Counted from the stretch's first letter, positions 38,001-48,110 are shown. The stretch is 64,000 bases of DNA from Odontesthes bonariensis (GCF_027942865.1 NC_134524.1:7675536-7739535); one strand, 5' to 3'. The notes: generated by a model not told the origin, from the letters alone. Program-made: numbers and translations.

Positions 38001-39830
38001 TGGGAGCTGCATATCCCCTCTTTGTTTTGGCTGTTTCAGACTCCAGTTGCTGATGCGGCGTACCTCCAGCAGGTCTGGACAGATGCTGCTGCCTCTTTAA
38101 TCGACTGCCTGAAGCTACAGCGTCTCCTGGCTCACTCGTGGAAATATTCCAGAAGGATTTCTCTTCACACCGAGTATCTGATGTGTAATCCGTCTCCTCG
38201 CGTATTGCAGGGCAGGATGAGATTGGGTGACAAGTTGCAGCAGGCTCCTGTTTATGAGAATTGGGCTGTTCTGTTGTGGAGGCCCACATCTCATCGGGGC
38301 CTTCCTTATCTGGAAACTTATTGAGAGCTAAAGATGACCTCATTCCTCCAGCAGAACTTTGAGAGAGGACAATGTTACAACAGTATTTTTGATCAACCGT
38401 TAAAAAAAACAAGGTTTATTCTGTGTGCCTCTTACTTTCTGCAGGTTGTCTGTTGGGGTTCAGAGGGTCGGTCGGGCATTAGGAGGGAGAGGTGACACCC
38501 GTCTCCATGCCAGAACGAAGCCTGCGTCTCAGGGACCTCTCGCTGAGCGAGCGACGGCTCCGGGCAGCTGCTGTGGGAATACGTCTGTGGGCGCTGATCA
38601 TAGGCTACAGTCTGAGAAGTCAGGCAGGAGGAGGCCCGGGAGGACAGGGAGCCGTCTGGGGTCTGAGAGCTCTGCCTCTCGTTGGAGGCGTAGTGGTCAG
38701 AGGTGGAAAAGGAGAACACCCGGGGCCTGGACAGGGATGCCATAGTCTAAATTTAACTTTTAAAAAATGTAAAGTTCTGATGCTGCTCTATAAAGCTCTG
38801 AATGGTCCAGGACCAGAATGCATCAGTGACCTCCTGACCCAGTATGAACCTTCCAGACCCCTCAGGTCATCTGGATCCGGTCTTCTATCAGTTCCCAGAG
38901 TCAGAACCAGACACGGAGAAGCTGCATTCAGCTTCTATGCTCCACATGTCTGGAACAAACTCCCAGAAAGCCTCAGATCAGCTGAAACACTCAGTGTGTT
39001 TAAGTCCAGGCTGAAGACACACCTATTTTCAGCTGAATAAAGCTCTAAATCTGAAGCTTGAGATTCAAAACTTAATCACATTTTAACTACTGATTTTATC
39101 TATTGTTCTTATTTCTTTCTTTTTTGTTTCACATTTAAACCATGCTGTTTATTTCTACTGTTTTAATGTATCTGTAAAGCACTTTATATCACCTTGTTGT
39201 TGAATTGTGCTGTACAGATAAACTTGCCTTGCCTAAATTCATAGCTGTTAAGAAACATCAGCATTGATAACAAGGGTGAATGTCCGTCTGTATTTGCTGC
39301 TCCTGACAGCCTGTCCAGGACTTTTATGGCTTATATCGAGTAAACTAATATCCTCAGAGAGCCTTCATTATTCAGCTGCAGCCTGCACTGCTGAGTCATA
39401 ACCATGTGACCCACAGGTCAGCTTCTTAAAGAGAAAGGTGTTAATATGGAGACAAACCCAGATTTGTTTTGTCGCCCGTCATGTGACCACTGACTCGTTT
39501 TAGTGACATTTTGACCTTTACTTGGGATAACTTACCGATCCGCGTCCCTTTCTGTCCCTTCCACCTGATTCCAGCTGCTGGGAGCCCCAGACTCCCCCTG
39601 GCTGTACGTAAACCTCTCCACTACCACATACACATCAAAAGAGAAGAGAGCTAAATACATAAAGCACTGTACAACTTTTAAGTTTAGTTAAACAGCACAA
39701 TACTATAAAGTTCCTGACTTTCCCTGCGACTTCTGGTGAGTTGGATGCACCCGGGCTCGTTGAGATTCTGGGCTCGCAGGACAGCCAGGATCCTCTGAGC
39801 CTCCTGGGACAGGGGGCCTGCATACAACAT
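19204..39830 (-). CDS. poln: DNA polymerase nu, N-terminal 840 codons in 16 exons (3' part not found)
   Basis: Exons (minus): 39830-39719, 39620-39536, 38726-38436, 38356-37881, 31837-31257, 30712-30543, 30436-30324, 28214-28078, 26158-26090, 25999-25939, 25549-25485, 21061-20978, 20846-20751, 20604-20548, 20359-20303, 19269-19204. Phases fit throughout (2520 nt). Recognisable blocks: N-terminal PLSQEAQRIL; LVLTMVYRDGTTQLDPEQ; the 3'-5' exonuclease-like domain (VVCYKAKDFLRSALQLY, SGWLLDPSD, GLYRLYKLNMNLCSKLQ, LWELFSDMELNMIPVLA, MESHRIHVDKEALKRTSDLL); the thumb (KQLEQEAHRAAGQMFLVTSN, DLHPLPKIILEYRQ, VHKIKSTFVDGIL); and the start of the family-A core (STWYQTSVVSGRISSKHP). POLN is a nuclear, low-fidelity translesion family-A polymerase linked to crosslink repair. 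The exon 7 donor is GC. The catalytic palm and fingers should lie below 19204, but I did not find them. Exons 1-3 are less certain because that region is poorly conserved. Confidence 0.88.
22471..23308. repeat. Long hairpin (foldback) element in poln intron 11
   Basis: The arm beginning TAGTCCATGGGCCAGA at 22471 reappears inverted ending CTGGCCCATGGACTA at 23308. The inner parts include GAAAGCTAG and GACCTTTGAC on both arms, and the loop lies around 22730-22935. The arms are diverged and unequal. Confidence 0.7.
24456..24960 (-). mobile_element. Older L2-type LINE 3' end in poln intron 11
   Basis: The minus strand reads through frameshifts as an L2 ORF2 C-terminus (KHGEAAF, NKWNKLPVEI, FKSRLKTFLFS). 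Its tail ends in the repeated ATCAA/AATCA motif at 24456-24475 next to TTTATTTGTATAGC. It is related to, but clearly diverged from, the 26240 and 38769 copies. Confidence 0.75.
26041..26074. repeat. (GT)n microsatellite in poln intron 9
   Basis: About 17 GT units, 14 bp downstream (in the gene's sense) of the poln exon 9 donor. Confidence 0.9.
26240..26696 (+). mobile_element. L2/CR1-type LINE 3' end in poln intron 8
   Basis: Same family and same extent as 38769-39235: ORF2 C-terminus with RTRHGEAAFSFYAPHVWNKL and FKSRLKTHLFSAE, stop at 26506-26508, then the conserved 3' UTR and TTGCC tail. The reading frame is intact, so it is a recent insertion. It lies antisense to poln, just upstream of exon 9. 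Confidence 0.85.
26810..27425 (+). mobile_element. Rex/RTE-like LINE 3' fragment in poln intron 8
   Basis: Degenerate plus-strand sequence matches the well-known dispersed fish LINE 3' region: GTGAGTCCCTGCCTCAGGCG, GACCCAGAACACACTGGAGGG, GGCCTGGGAACGCC, GAGGAGCTGGAGAG. It ends in a GGAT-rich tail (GGTGGATGGATA at 27414). No intact frame remains. The clade name is tentative. Confidence 0.6.
29050..29334. repeat. 32-bp tandem repeat, about 9 units
   Basis: The unit CAACAGACTTTTACAAAATA plus AAAGCCTGTGAG repeats head to tail from 29050 with single-base variants (CCTTTGAG in two units, AAAGTAAAA in one) and a degenerate last unit. There are no spacers, so it is not a CRISPR array. It lies inside the hAT remnant. 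Confidence 0.9.
29342..29522 (+). mobile_element. tRNA-derived SINE
   Basis: A tRNA-like head has an A-box (TGGCGTAGTGGGT at 29354) and a B-box (GGTTCGAGTCC at 29419). A CT-rich body (CTTCCTGTCTCTCTGAAC) and an A-rich tail follow. It is related in inverted orientation to 36155-36357. Confidence 0.8.
31085..31240. repeat. AT-only low-complexity block next to poln exon 5
   Basis: About 150 bp of ATTTTATATAAA-type sequence starting 17 bp beyond the exon 5 donor. Nothing else seen. Confidence 0.85.
32540..33215 (+). pseudogene. Degenerate Tc1-like transposase in poln intron 4
   Basis: Plus-strand 32914-33189 encodes SPELNITEAVWDHVGRERNK and SKEELWDVLQEAWRTIPEDS, the C-terminal DDE block of a Tc1-like transposase (final Glu within ITEAVW). 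The upstream part is recognisable only in pieces. It belongs to a different Tc1 family from the remnant at 290-1335. Confidence 0.75.
34197..34860. mobile_element. TTAA-flanked palindromic MITE, copy 3 (poln intron 4)
   Basis: 664 bp, the longest copy. TTAA ends, AGGGATAGTTCGCCTCTTTT termini and both arms complete; the whole element folds on itself. Open frames of 60-104 codons on both strands are by-products of the palindrome. Confidence 0.87.
36155..36357 (-). mobile_element. tRNA-derived SINE in poln intron 4
   Basis: Read on the minus strand: GGTCTGTGGCATAGTGGGTA (A-box region), CAGTTCGAATCCCGCATCGG (B-box region), CTTCCTGTCTCTCTACACTG, and a tail with AAAAGCCCCC. Same family as 29342-29522. 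Confidence 0.8.
38769..39235 (+). mobile_element. L2/CR1-type LINE 3' end in poln intron 2
   Basis: Plus-strand translation gives the conserved C-terminus of L2-like ORF2: GPGPECISDLLTQYEPSRPL, RTRHGEAAFSFYAPHVWNKL, then LSVFKSRLKTHLFSAE and a stop. A 3' UTR follows, ending in the TTGCC-repeat tail at 39220-39235. It is close in sequence to the copy at 26240-26696. It lies antisense to poln, between exons 3 and 2. Confidence 0.85.
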
Positions 39831-39906
39831 GCTGCCCGACACCTCCGTCCCCCTGAAACGAGCACCTGTTTGACTCTGACTGTGGATTCTCCAGCTAATA
39901 AAAGAC
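39831..39906 (-). other. poln: Upstream part of poln exon 1 with acceptor-like sequence
   Basis: In front of the chosen ATG the same frame stays open without another ATG back to a good acceptor, TTTGTCCTGTTTAG, ending at 39907. The exon carrying the ATG is therefore probably internal and joined to an upstream 5' exon, possibly one shared with haus3 as in mammals. A second acceptor (CAAACAG) also fits, so the exact border is uncertain. Confidence 0.45.
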
Positions 39907-39989
39907 CTAAACAGGACAAAGAAGAGCTGGTTTCAGTGACCTAAACCAACTTGTTCCAAACACCAGGAAAGACATAAGAATTAAAACTC

Positions 39990-40016
39990 CATCAGGATTG
40001 AATTGTACTTTATTTA
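39990..40016 (-). terminator. haus3: haus3 polyadenylation signal region
   Basis: AATAAA on the minus strand (TTTATT on plus, about 40010-40015) lies some 220 bp after the haus3 stop codon. It is the first such signal downstream. It precedes the first poln exon by only about 100-180 bp. Confidence 0.55.
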
Positions 40017-40233
40017 TCAGAGGAGAAAGAAGAAATGAGATATTTTAGAACACCGTGAGAGACGTAACAGGAATGTTTGCACAGAGCTCATTTTCCCCCA
40101 GAGTTCACTGCTGTCCATCATCTGAAAACGAGCTGGTTGGTTCACACTCGTTATCGGGGCTGCCTTCATCAGAATGGTAATAAAGCTGGAGGCCGAGCCG
40201 GCTGCGAGAGCTCTTTCTGGATCCTGGCAGCTT

Positions 40234-43200
40234 TTACTGCTGCCCTCTCGCGGCCATTTTGCCCTCCAGATCCTCCACCATCTTCTGCAGCAGCCGGGCG
40301 TCCAAGTGGAAGTAGATGTACAATTCCCTCTGTCGCCTGAGAAGGGCATTACGCTCCAGCTGAGAGCGCTTGGTTTTCACTTCTCCCAGGATTTCCTGCA
40401 TAATCTGCTGCAAAGTCTGCAGCTGAGACTGCGCTTCCACGAGCTTCAGCGCCAGCTCCTGCAGACGCAGACGCAGGTTCAGAAACAAGGAACACGTTTA
40501 AATTCAATCTCCAAAATCATATGGTTTCAAATAAAGTCATTTATATGGAAGCCCAGAGCGGACGTGGTACGCATAAACTTTTTTTTGATGGTTTTCTCGA
40601 GATAATTATGTCGTTATAACAAGTTAATTTACCGATGGTTTTCGAGGCCACTTTTTCTCCCCAGTCCGCCCCCGTTTATATGCGTTTATTTGTTTCTCTT
40701 TCATATCAGCCCGCATCATTCAAAGAGACGGCCGGCTCGACTGCAGCTCAACAGGCGTTTACACCTCAGTGATCCTGCTGATATAGGCTACGGCTACACG
40801 AAAACGAAACAAGTTTTTTTTTTTAAAAAACGGGTACGAAAAAGATTTTGACCACACAGGGGAGCTTCTCTGTCCACATGACAACGCGACGCTTGCTGAA
40901 AACGATGCAGTACACACAAAACACCTCTAGGTGCGCTGTAAGCCACCCCCACCAGTTACACCAGAACAATAGAAGAAGCAATGCGCATGCGTGTACGCCC
41001 CTACTTCAACCAGCGCGAAGCTCACGTTGTTCCTTCAACAACGCCGCTGTAGTTAGCAGTGTCTGCAGCAGTGCTGCTATCAATGTTGTGGGGTCCATGA
41101 TGATCGCTGTCTGTCCTTGTTGTGTTGTCTTCTTCTTCCGGATTTTGAATGGAAGCCGCTTTTTGTTCTGGTCACTGACGTATGTGTATACGTCACTGGC
41201 GTTAGCCATGTGGCTGTGCAGACGTAAACAAATCCGTTTTCGCTGTAACAATGGAAACGAAACGACACCGTTTTCAAATCTTCCCACCCTGGAACCCGTT
41301 CTCAAAAACTATCGTTTTGGGGTAGTGGGAACGCCGGCTCCGTGTGGCCGCGACAGCCAAACGATAAGAAAAAGTATCGTTTATAGTGAAAAACGTTTTC
41401 GTGTAGCCGAAGCCATAGTCGACTTCATCAGTGACCAGCTGAGGGGGCCAGGCCGTCTCCATGGTTACCGAATGATGCACGAGAGGTGCAGTTATCGTTT
41501 TCTCGAGAAAACTAAATGCTTGTGACACCAGCGGGATTTGCTTTGTGCGTTTTCACAGCAGAATTGTTACACAAACGCTCCACATTCCATGTTTGATTCA
41601 TTGGCTACTTTATTCAGTTTTCAATGAAAGGGGGGTAAAGATGGGTACACCTTTGCTAGAAATACATATAAACACATATAAACAGGGGCGGACTGGGGAG
41701 AAAAAGTGGCCTCGAAAACTATCGGTAAATTAACTCGTTATCACGAGAAAGCCATTTTTAAAAATAAGTTTATACGTACCACGTCCGCTCTGGGCTTCCG
41801 TACATTTATCTTGTACACAAACATTTCTTTCATGCAATCCTAACCAGATGCATGTATCACATTACAAGCACAGCACGGATTCAAATATAATCCAACCACA
41901 ATAAATCAAATGACTGGGCAGCTTCAGACAAACACAAGTACCGGCCACTCCTTCCCCTCTGAAAAGGTGGCTTTTGTGTGAGATGACTGTGACTCAACAG
42001 AATAAAAAGCAACTGAAGTGGAGTAATGTTTGCTGGCAGAAAATCCACAAGTCATAAAGTGTGTTGACAGGCCAAAGCTCAAGGATTATTGTACTCCAAA
42101 GGTTGTAAAGGTGGCTTTGTCTCTCATTAGGGAAAATAAAATAACATTTGCAGAGTCATGGTGATGTTTCTGTTTCTCACCGTCACTGCACAGTTGGGAG
42201 TAAAACCAAACTATCAGCATGACTATGAATCAACAGCTGGAACAGGAATCTAATACTTTCCCAACATAAATTCACTTGCAACTGGCCATTAAAGTGACTG
42301 CAAATGTGTTGTTGCCATTTTAACTTTAAATTAAGCACACAGACCCATTAAAATAGAGCATGTGGGACAGACCTGACACAGACAGCTATGCTTCTTTTCC
42401 TTCATTATCATGCTTATGTTGTTCTGAAGCAGAGGACTATTAACAGTCAGACTATTCAAACAATAAGGTCGCTTAAAGTAGCCACCTGGACTACAGCTGA
42501 TGCTTGCACCATCTGTTATTTCTCTTTTAGTAGCCTCTTATCCTTTCTCTTATATTATTCATTAAACCAAGTTAGTAATTAAAGCCCAACAGGTTAGCAA
42601 CTGGCCAATTGAACTGGTCCAATCTACATTTTTCTGGTCCTGGACCATCGGGCTGCTCGTTACATTGAATTCTGACTATGCTGGAGGGACAAAAAGCACA
42701 AGTTCTATTAAATTTGTTATAAGCTGACAAGAATATATAGAAAACTTAAATAAAATGTGTAAAAGCTGGGCAGTCAGAACAGAAAGAAACATCGTGCAGG
42801 GAAGCAGCTCCACCTGATTGACTACAGTGCCCGATACGTACGTCTCTGTTGAGTGTCAAATGAGAACAATGTGCCAAAGACAAACATTTTGTGCCCCCCA
42901 GCTTCCCCTCACCAACAGTGACAAGTAATGAAAAGGAATCAACTGACTCACATTCAGAGTTGAGATCACTCTACATGGTTGCTCAAAGAGACAGAAAAGA
43001 AACAAACCCACCTGTGCGTTGGGGCAAAGGAGCTCCTGATCAGTGACGGCCACTGGACGTACCTGCGGGGCCAAGACCAGCTGCTGGAGCTCTGTGTACG
43101 TGGCCCTTTGGAGGGCCTCGCAGTCCCCGTTCAGCCGAGCTGCCGTGTAGCGCTGCTCACGGCAGGCACCGGCCAGAGAGTCCCGGGTGAGCTGGAGGTT

Positions 43201-46200
43201 GTTTGCCAGGTCGCGAGCGGCCTTCTCCAAAGCTTCAAATGTTCGAAAAGGCTCCGATCGACCGTGGTCCGAATCGCGGTCGAGGATCTGGAGCAGTCTG
43301 AAGATTGGAAATGAGAGCAAGTTACATTTCAAACTGAGACAGTCTTCCTTCAGCTGTGCATTTAGTGTCATGAGAAGCTTTAAACACGCATTTTAAAGGG
43401 ATAGTTCGCCTCTTTTGACATGAAGCTGTATGACATCCCATATTAGCATATTAGCAACTATCCGGATTACCTTTGTCAACGCCAAAATGAGTCTGGAACT
43501 GGGATGGGATGTCATACAGCTTCATGTCAAAAGAGGCGAACTATCCCTTTAAGTCCCTACAGATCAGACCGTCTTACCTGCTGAATGCAGCATCCTTGCA
43601 GCTGATGATGGGGTTGGGTCTTGGGTTGATTGCCAGGTCTGGGTGTGCCAGAGACTCGATCCTTTCAGACGCCGCTTTGCTTTCTTTCAGCAGTCTGCCG
43701 TTAAGTTCTCGCAGCTGCTTGTGACACGTTTTCCACCTCCTCATCTCCATCTCCTGAGCCAGGAGGACCAAGTCAAAGGACGCTTTCTGGCGTAGCAAGT
43801 AGTTACATACCTGTGTGGAAAGATGAACGTTTAATTATGGGCGCCAATGCCGAAGGCATCAAGGCACACATGGTCCGACCGGGATAAAAAGCACATCCCT
43901 GCGTGTCCACCCATCGGGAATAGTGTGCTTGCCCTATTTGGAGGCCTCATAACTCAGCCATACTTCAGCATAAAGACATCATTCAAAGCTTAAACGGGGC
44001 AGGAAACACTCAACTTTAACTGAACTAAAGCGTTTTGTCGATAGATTTTATAGATTTGACACAATGGCGGTTTAAGTTTTAGCAAAAAAAAAAACAGGAC
44101 TCCTCTCACTCTGCTATCCTGTGAACGGTGAACGGTCCGTTCACAATGATTGGATAGTGTTTTTCCTGGATTGTTCGTTCTAGAGGCCACTAAAACTTTT
44201 CATATTTGTGTCAAAACTTTTAATTAATTGGTTGCAATGGGGGTGTGAAGAGTATTTCAAGCAATATGCAAAAAAATGTTCCAGAAAAAGATCCCCTACC
44301 CCGCCTTTAACGTGTGTCAAAAGTATTTTGACCGAATTGGCCGTGGAGTCAGTAGCAATACAATTCAACCCAGCGGCTAACCATATCATTAGCTAGCACA
44401 GACGTTATACATTTTGAGATTTCAAAAGCAGCGCACCTACTGTACCTCTCTCAGCTTCCGTGTTCCACAGGCGTGCACACAAATCGATCGCCGAAGTCAT
44501 ACACTATAGTATTCCAAAATTGTCTTTTAGTCCACCAAAAACGACCCTCGGGAACCGAACTACACATTGCCATGTTTGTTATTGTTTCCTATCGAACAGC
44601 TGACTCGTTTCAACACCCATATTCGCCGTGATCAATTTGTGCGCACGCCTGTGGAACACGGAAGCTGAGAGAAGTACAGTAGGTGCGCTGTTTTTGAAAT
44701 CTCAAAATGTATCATGTCTGTGCTAGCTAACGGTATTGTTAGCCCCTGGGTTGAATTGTATTGCTACTGACACCACGGCCAATTCGGTCAAAAGTATTTT
44801 GATACACGTTAAGAGCCTCAGGAAAGGTTAAAAGCTTGCCCGATAGAGCCCGCTTTCATGGAAATCAGCGCAATCGGACAACTTTGCGCAGCGGGCATGA
44901 AAATTTCTCGCGGTTTTCCCTATGGCCAACTTTCCTTGGTCTCCAACAGATGGGATAGGTTTGTAAAATGGCCGGAATTCTCCTTTAAGGTCCAAAACCA
45001 GGACTTTTTTTTTAATGAATTCTTATGACTCTCGGCCCATTAAAGCATTAATGTTTGCTAATATGTGTCCCATATGTGTGACAATGTTTTAGAGCAAGCC
45101 ATATTCATTTTCACTTGTCTGGATCTGACCTTTAACAAGTCTGTTGTTTATCATGTATTTGTATCACAGAAATGGTCTCGGGGTGAAGTTAGTGGTGTCG
45201 GGTAGTAACCTGGTCCTGTCTGGAAGTGTAGTAGTCTTGTCTGGCCAGTTGTAGCGCGAGGTCTCCCCTCACGACTGGAACATTGAGCAGCCTGGCCGAC
45301 TCCCTGAGGGCAGCAGGAACTGGTCCATGAAGCAGAGCTTCCCGCTCAGCCTCCACAGCCTGCAGCTCCTTCCTGGACACGACTTCACGCACATGCAGGG
45401 AGGAGGAGGTGGAAATGCTCTGGTAGAGTGAAGTGAGAGATGCAAGAGAGATTTAGAAAATAAGTCACAACAAAAACGTAACAAAGACAAGCGCATGCTT
45501 ACAAAAGCCTGTAATGAAATCACATTCAACTTCATATATTAAAACAAAATGGGAGAAGGAAGGAGGAACAACTATATCTGAAGAAGAAGGGGCAACAATA
45601 CAGAAGTATAAATGGATGTGTACCAGCTCACAGAAGTGGAGGGAGTTTGGCTGGAAAACCCTGATTAGGTGCTTTAATCACACCCTCCCAGAAATCTCAC
45701 TATGATATAACTCCTCTGTCTGCTGGAGGAAGTGCGGAAATCAAAGTGCAAACCATGACCATATTTTCTGGGACTGCCCGGTGATGAAGGACTATTGGAA
45801 AGAGAAACACAACGCCCTACAGGATATCTTCAAATTAAGTAATAAATATCCTGCTGGTGGCTTGTAAAAGGAATATTACCAGGAAATGGCTTTCACAGGA
45901 GAGCCCCACTGTTAACATATGAATGAACATCACAATGAACATATATAAAATGAAGAGAATAAAAGCATTTTTTAGTCTCAAACTGGAGAAATTCGCCTCA
46001 TATTGGGAAAACTGGGTCAATTATGTCGATTTTATTTTTACAAAACAGTAACTATGCCATATAAAAAGGATCACATCCCCACTTGCACATAGTCTGGTGT
46101 TTTTTGTTATTTGTTTGTTTTTCTTTTCATCGTTTAGACATAAAACAAAAATACTACTTTGGCATTTAGGACAGACACAAGATGTATGCACATGTACCGG

Positions 46201-47311
46201 ATGTGAATGTTTGTTTCTGAATGTCAATAAAAATAAAGAAAATAAGTCAGGGTGGTATAAGAATACTTTAAAGTAAAAAAAAAAAAAAAAAAGTCTGTTT
46301 TACCTTAGTATGACAAGCCTTTTCAGAGAGCCAGTCCAATCCAGCTTTGACACTCGTCTCCTCTGCCATGGCCAGCATCAGCTGGTGCTGAGCCACAAGA
46401 TGTGACCACTGAAGTCTGGCCATCTCCGTCCTCCTGCGCTCAACTGCCCCATCTGCCCCATCATGCTCATTCTCTTCCTCCTCTTTATCGTCACAAGAAC
46501 TGAGGTCCAGAACCTGAAAGCGCTTAGAACAAGAAGTTTCCACAATGTCTGATATTCCCTGGAAGAAATGCTTCCTTGTGAAGGCGGCGAGGGTTTTGGT
46601 ATTGAGCTCCTCCTGCTGCAGGTAGGGGCTCAGTGACAGCTGAGACAGGAGGGCGGAGGATCTCCGAGAGATGGATGGGTTTGAGTGGACTGCAGGGTCT
46701 CCGTTTTGCTTGGCTTCTGGTTGAGGGAGATATGACGCAAGCTTGTTCACCTCCTGGTTTAGGTTTTGTAGCAGTGTGTTGGTGTCAGCGTTCTCAGCTC
46801 CAATAGAGGCGCTGGCTTCCTTTAGCTTACACGCGGTGCTGTCCAGCTCCGCGGTCAGTTTCAGGCCAACATCTGCACGGGACATGGCCACAACCTGCAA
46901 CTTGTTGTATCGCCGCTGCTTCAGCTCTTTCTCTTGGGTGAGTGCCTTGAGCTCGGCCTCCAAATCCTCTATGGCCAAATCCTCCTCCTCTGGAAACAGG
47001 GAGGACGAGGAAGAAAAGGGCCCAAGGCTGTTTGCACTGCTCTGATCTGAAGGCCCGAGGGTTTTAAGGACCTCGCCCAAGGCTGCCTCATCCAGTATTG
47101 GTTTGCCGGACTTCCGTAGCTGCTGGAATGCGAGCGCCTCCTCGGTGGTGAGGACATTGCTCCGGTCGAGGGTCCGACAGACAAAGCGCAACAAGTGAAG
47201 GTTCTCCGGAGCGCAGTCAAACAGCCAATCGAACTCTGAGGCCTTCAGTGAAGATGCACCAGGATAACCTAAACGGCCCAGGGCCTCCACAAACTGGGAA
47301 CCATCTAACAT
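40234..47311 (-). CDS. haus3: HAUS augmin-like complex subunit 3 (5 coding exons, 653 aa)
   Basis: Coding exons on the minus strand: 47311-46304 (336 codons), 45419-45210, 43810-43578, 43297-43012, 40458-40234 (TAA). All phases fit, giving 1962 nt and 653 aa against about 600 in mammals. Family landmarks: N-terminal [20 protein letters not shown] and [11 protein letters not shown], then [66 protein letters not shown], and the C-terminal GEVKTKR and YIYFHLD. Most of the protein is predicted coiled coil. HAUS3 is a subunit of augmin, which recruits gamma-tubulin ring complex to spindle microtubules for branching nucleation. The residues before the ATG are not conserved; an acceptor GGGGACAG ends 9 bp upstream of it, so the first coding exon probably starts at 47320. 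Introns hold an L1 insertion (intron 1), a palindromic MITE and a hairpin (introns 2-3) and a nested inverted-repeat element (intron 4). Confidence 0.95.
40547..41799. mobile_element. Nested inverted-repeat element in haus3 intron 4
   Basis: The outer termini GGAAGCCCAGAGCGGACGTG (40547) and its inverse (ending 41799) extend about 130 bp with imperfect pairing. Inside, a second pair, GGCTACGGCTACACGAAAACG at about 40786 and CGTTTTCGTGTAGCCGAAGCC ending about 41414, encloses some 630 bp. This looks like one DNA element inserted into another. Open frames inside (for example 40848-41525) match no family I know. Confidence 0.65.
43393..43552. mobile_element. TTAA-flanked palindromic MITE, copy 4 (haus3 intron 3, 160 bp)
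   Basis: Both termini and TTAA ends are present, but only about 60 bp remain on each arm. This is the most deleted copy. It lies 82 bp upstream of haus3 exon 4 (minus strand). Confidence 0.85.
44307..44812. repeat. Hairpin MITE with TTAACGTG ends in haus3 intron 2
   Basis: TTAACGTG at 44307 pairs with CACGTTAA ending at 44812. Arms of about 190 bp (CAAAAGTATTTTGACCGAAT, CACCTACTGTAC, AGCTTCCGTGTTCCACAGGC) flank a short loop. Flanking DNA at 43840-44300 and 44813-44990 is unique-looking or older repeat. Confidence 0.75.
45455..46249 (+). mobile_element. 5'-truncated L1/Tx1-type LINE in haus3 intron 1, with 13-bp target duplication
   Basis: The plus strand encodes, with frameshifts, the C-terminal part of an L1-type ORF2 (fragments [52 protein letters not shown]) and ends in an A-rich tail. 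Identical 13-bp repeats, AGAAAATAAGTCA, flank it at 45455-45467 and 46237-46249. It is opposite in sense to haus3. Without it haus3 intron 1 would be only about 100 bp. Confidence 0.85.
46275..46292. repeat. A18 run at the haus3 exon 1 donor
   Basis: Uninterrupted run of A on plus (T on the gene strand) about 10 bp after the haus3 exon 1 donor. Confidence 0.9.
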
Positions 47312-48022
47312 GTTTGGTGTCTGTCCCCACTCAATAGTCACCCAGCAGCACAATGCAGATTAAGAAGGAACAGATAGAAAGCAAATAAAGTGAGAAAACA
47401 TATACATATATATTTACAAACGTTTGGGAGAGGTTAGAGCTGGGTAGAGAATAAATAAGAGATAATAGCTTAAAAAATACAAATGTAACACCGTTTCATA
47501 TGGCCATAGATCAGATATATTAATATTTATGTTAATTTGGGAGTAAATAGAAGAGTCTAGTGGTAAAGTGGACGGACATAACATCACGTTAGTAAGTTGT
47601 GTTTTGTCCCAGCAGTAAATTACGTTTAAACCATGTCAATTTAATCCGACTTAATCGAAACAAAAGTGGCTCCTCATAAGTGACGAAATGTTAACTTCGA
47701 CGTCTCTGGGTTCTTTTTAACGGACTGTCGACCGTTAAGAAAACTTTCTGAAAAAATGTCCGGTCTTTGCCAACATATTCTAAACAACATGTGATATTTT
47801 TGGAGAGATATAATAAGGTTTGAAAGAGTACTTAAGTTGGTAAACCAGTCGCTTTGGCGTCGTAAAGCTACCACCTCTGCATTTAGCACAAAAACAAATC
47901 TAGCTAGCTAAAGTTAACAGTTGCTATACGCTAGCTCGTTTATAGCTAGTGAGACGAGCCAGCCTCGTAAAGTTTCATGGTTTTGGTCAGTTGTGATAGC
48001 ACTATTTCACCACAATACTTAC

Positions 48023-48110
48023 AAATTTATTCAAAGATTAAATGTAGTTTGCATTTTGTCCGTTGTTGTTCCTGTCGGATATCTGCCCGCGCCAAACCTC
48101 CAAACCGAGC
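48023..48110 (-). promoter_or_regulatory. haus3: Candidate haus3 5' UTR exon and promoter
   Basis: On the minus strand a CpG-containing stretch runs into a strong donor (AATAAATTT then GTAAGT; exon ends at 48023). It is separated by an intron from the coding exon that starts near 47320. The segment 48085-48128 is CpG-rich (several CG dinucleotides) and abuts the 3' end of the LINE. Transcription start is not visible directly. The exon is inferred from the donor, the lack of repeats and the position. Confidence 0.45.

Noticed and set aside
38492-39040. 182-codon plus-strand open frame
   Set aside because: Its first part is the antisense of poln exon 3 and its second part is the L2 ORF2 C-terminus; the join is accidental.
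40848-41525. 225-codon plus-strand open frame
   Set aside because: It lies within the nested inverted-repeat element in a haus3 intron, resembles no family, and has composition like its surroundings.
42979-43314. 111-codon plus-strand open frame
   Set aside because: Antisense of haus3 exon 4.
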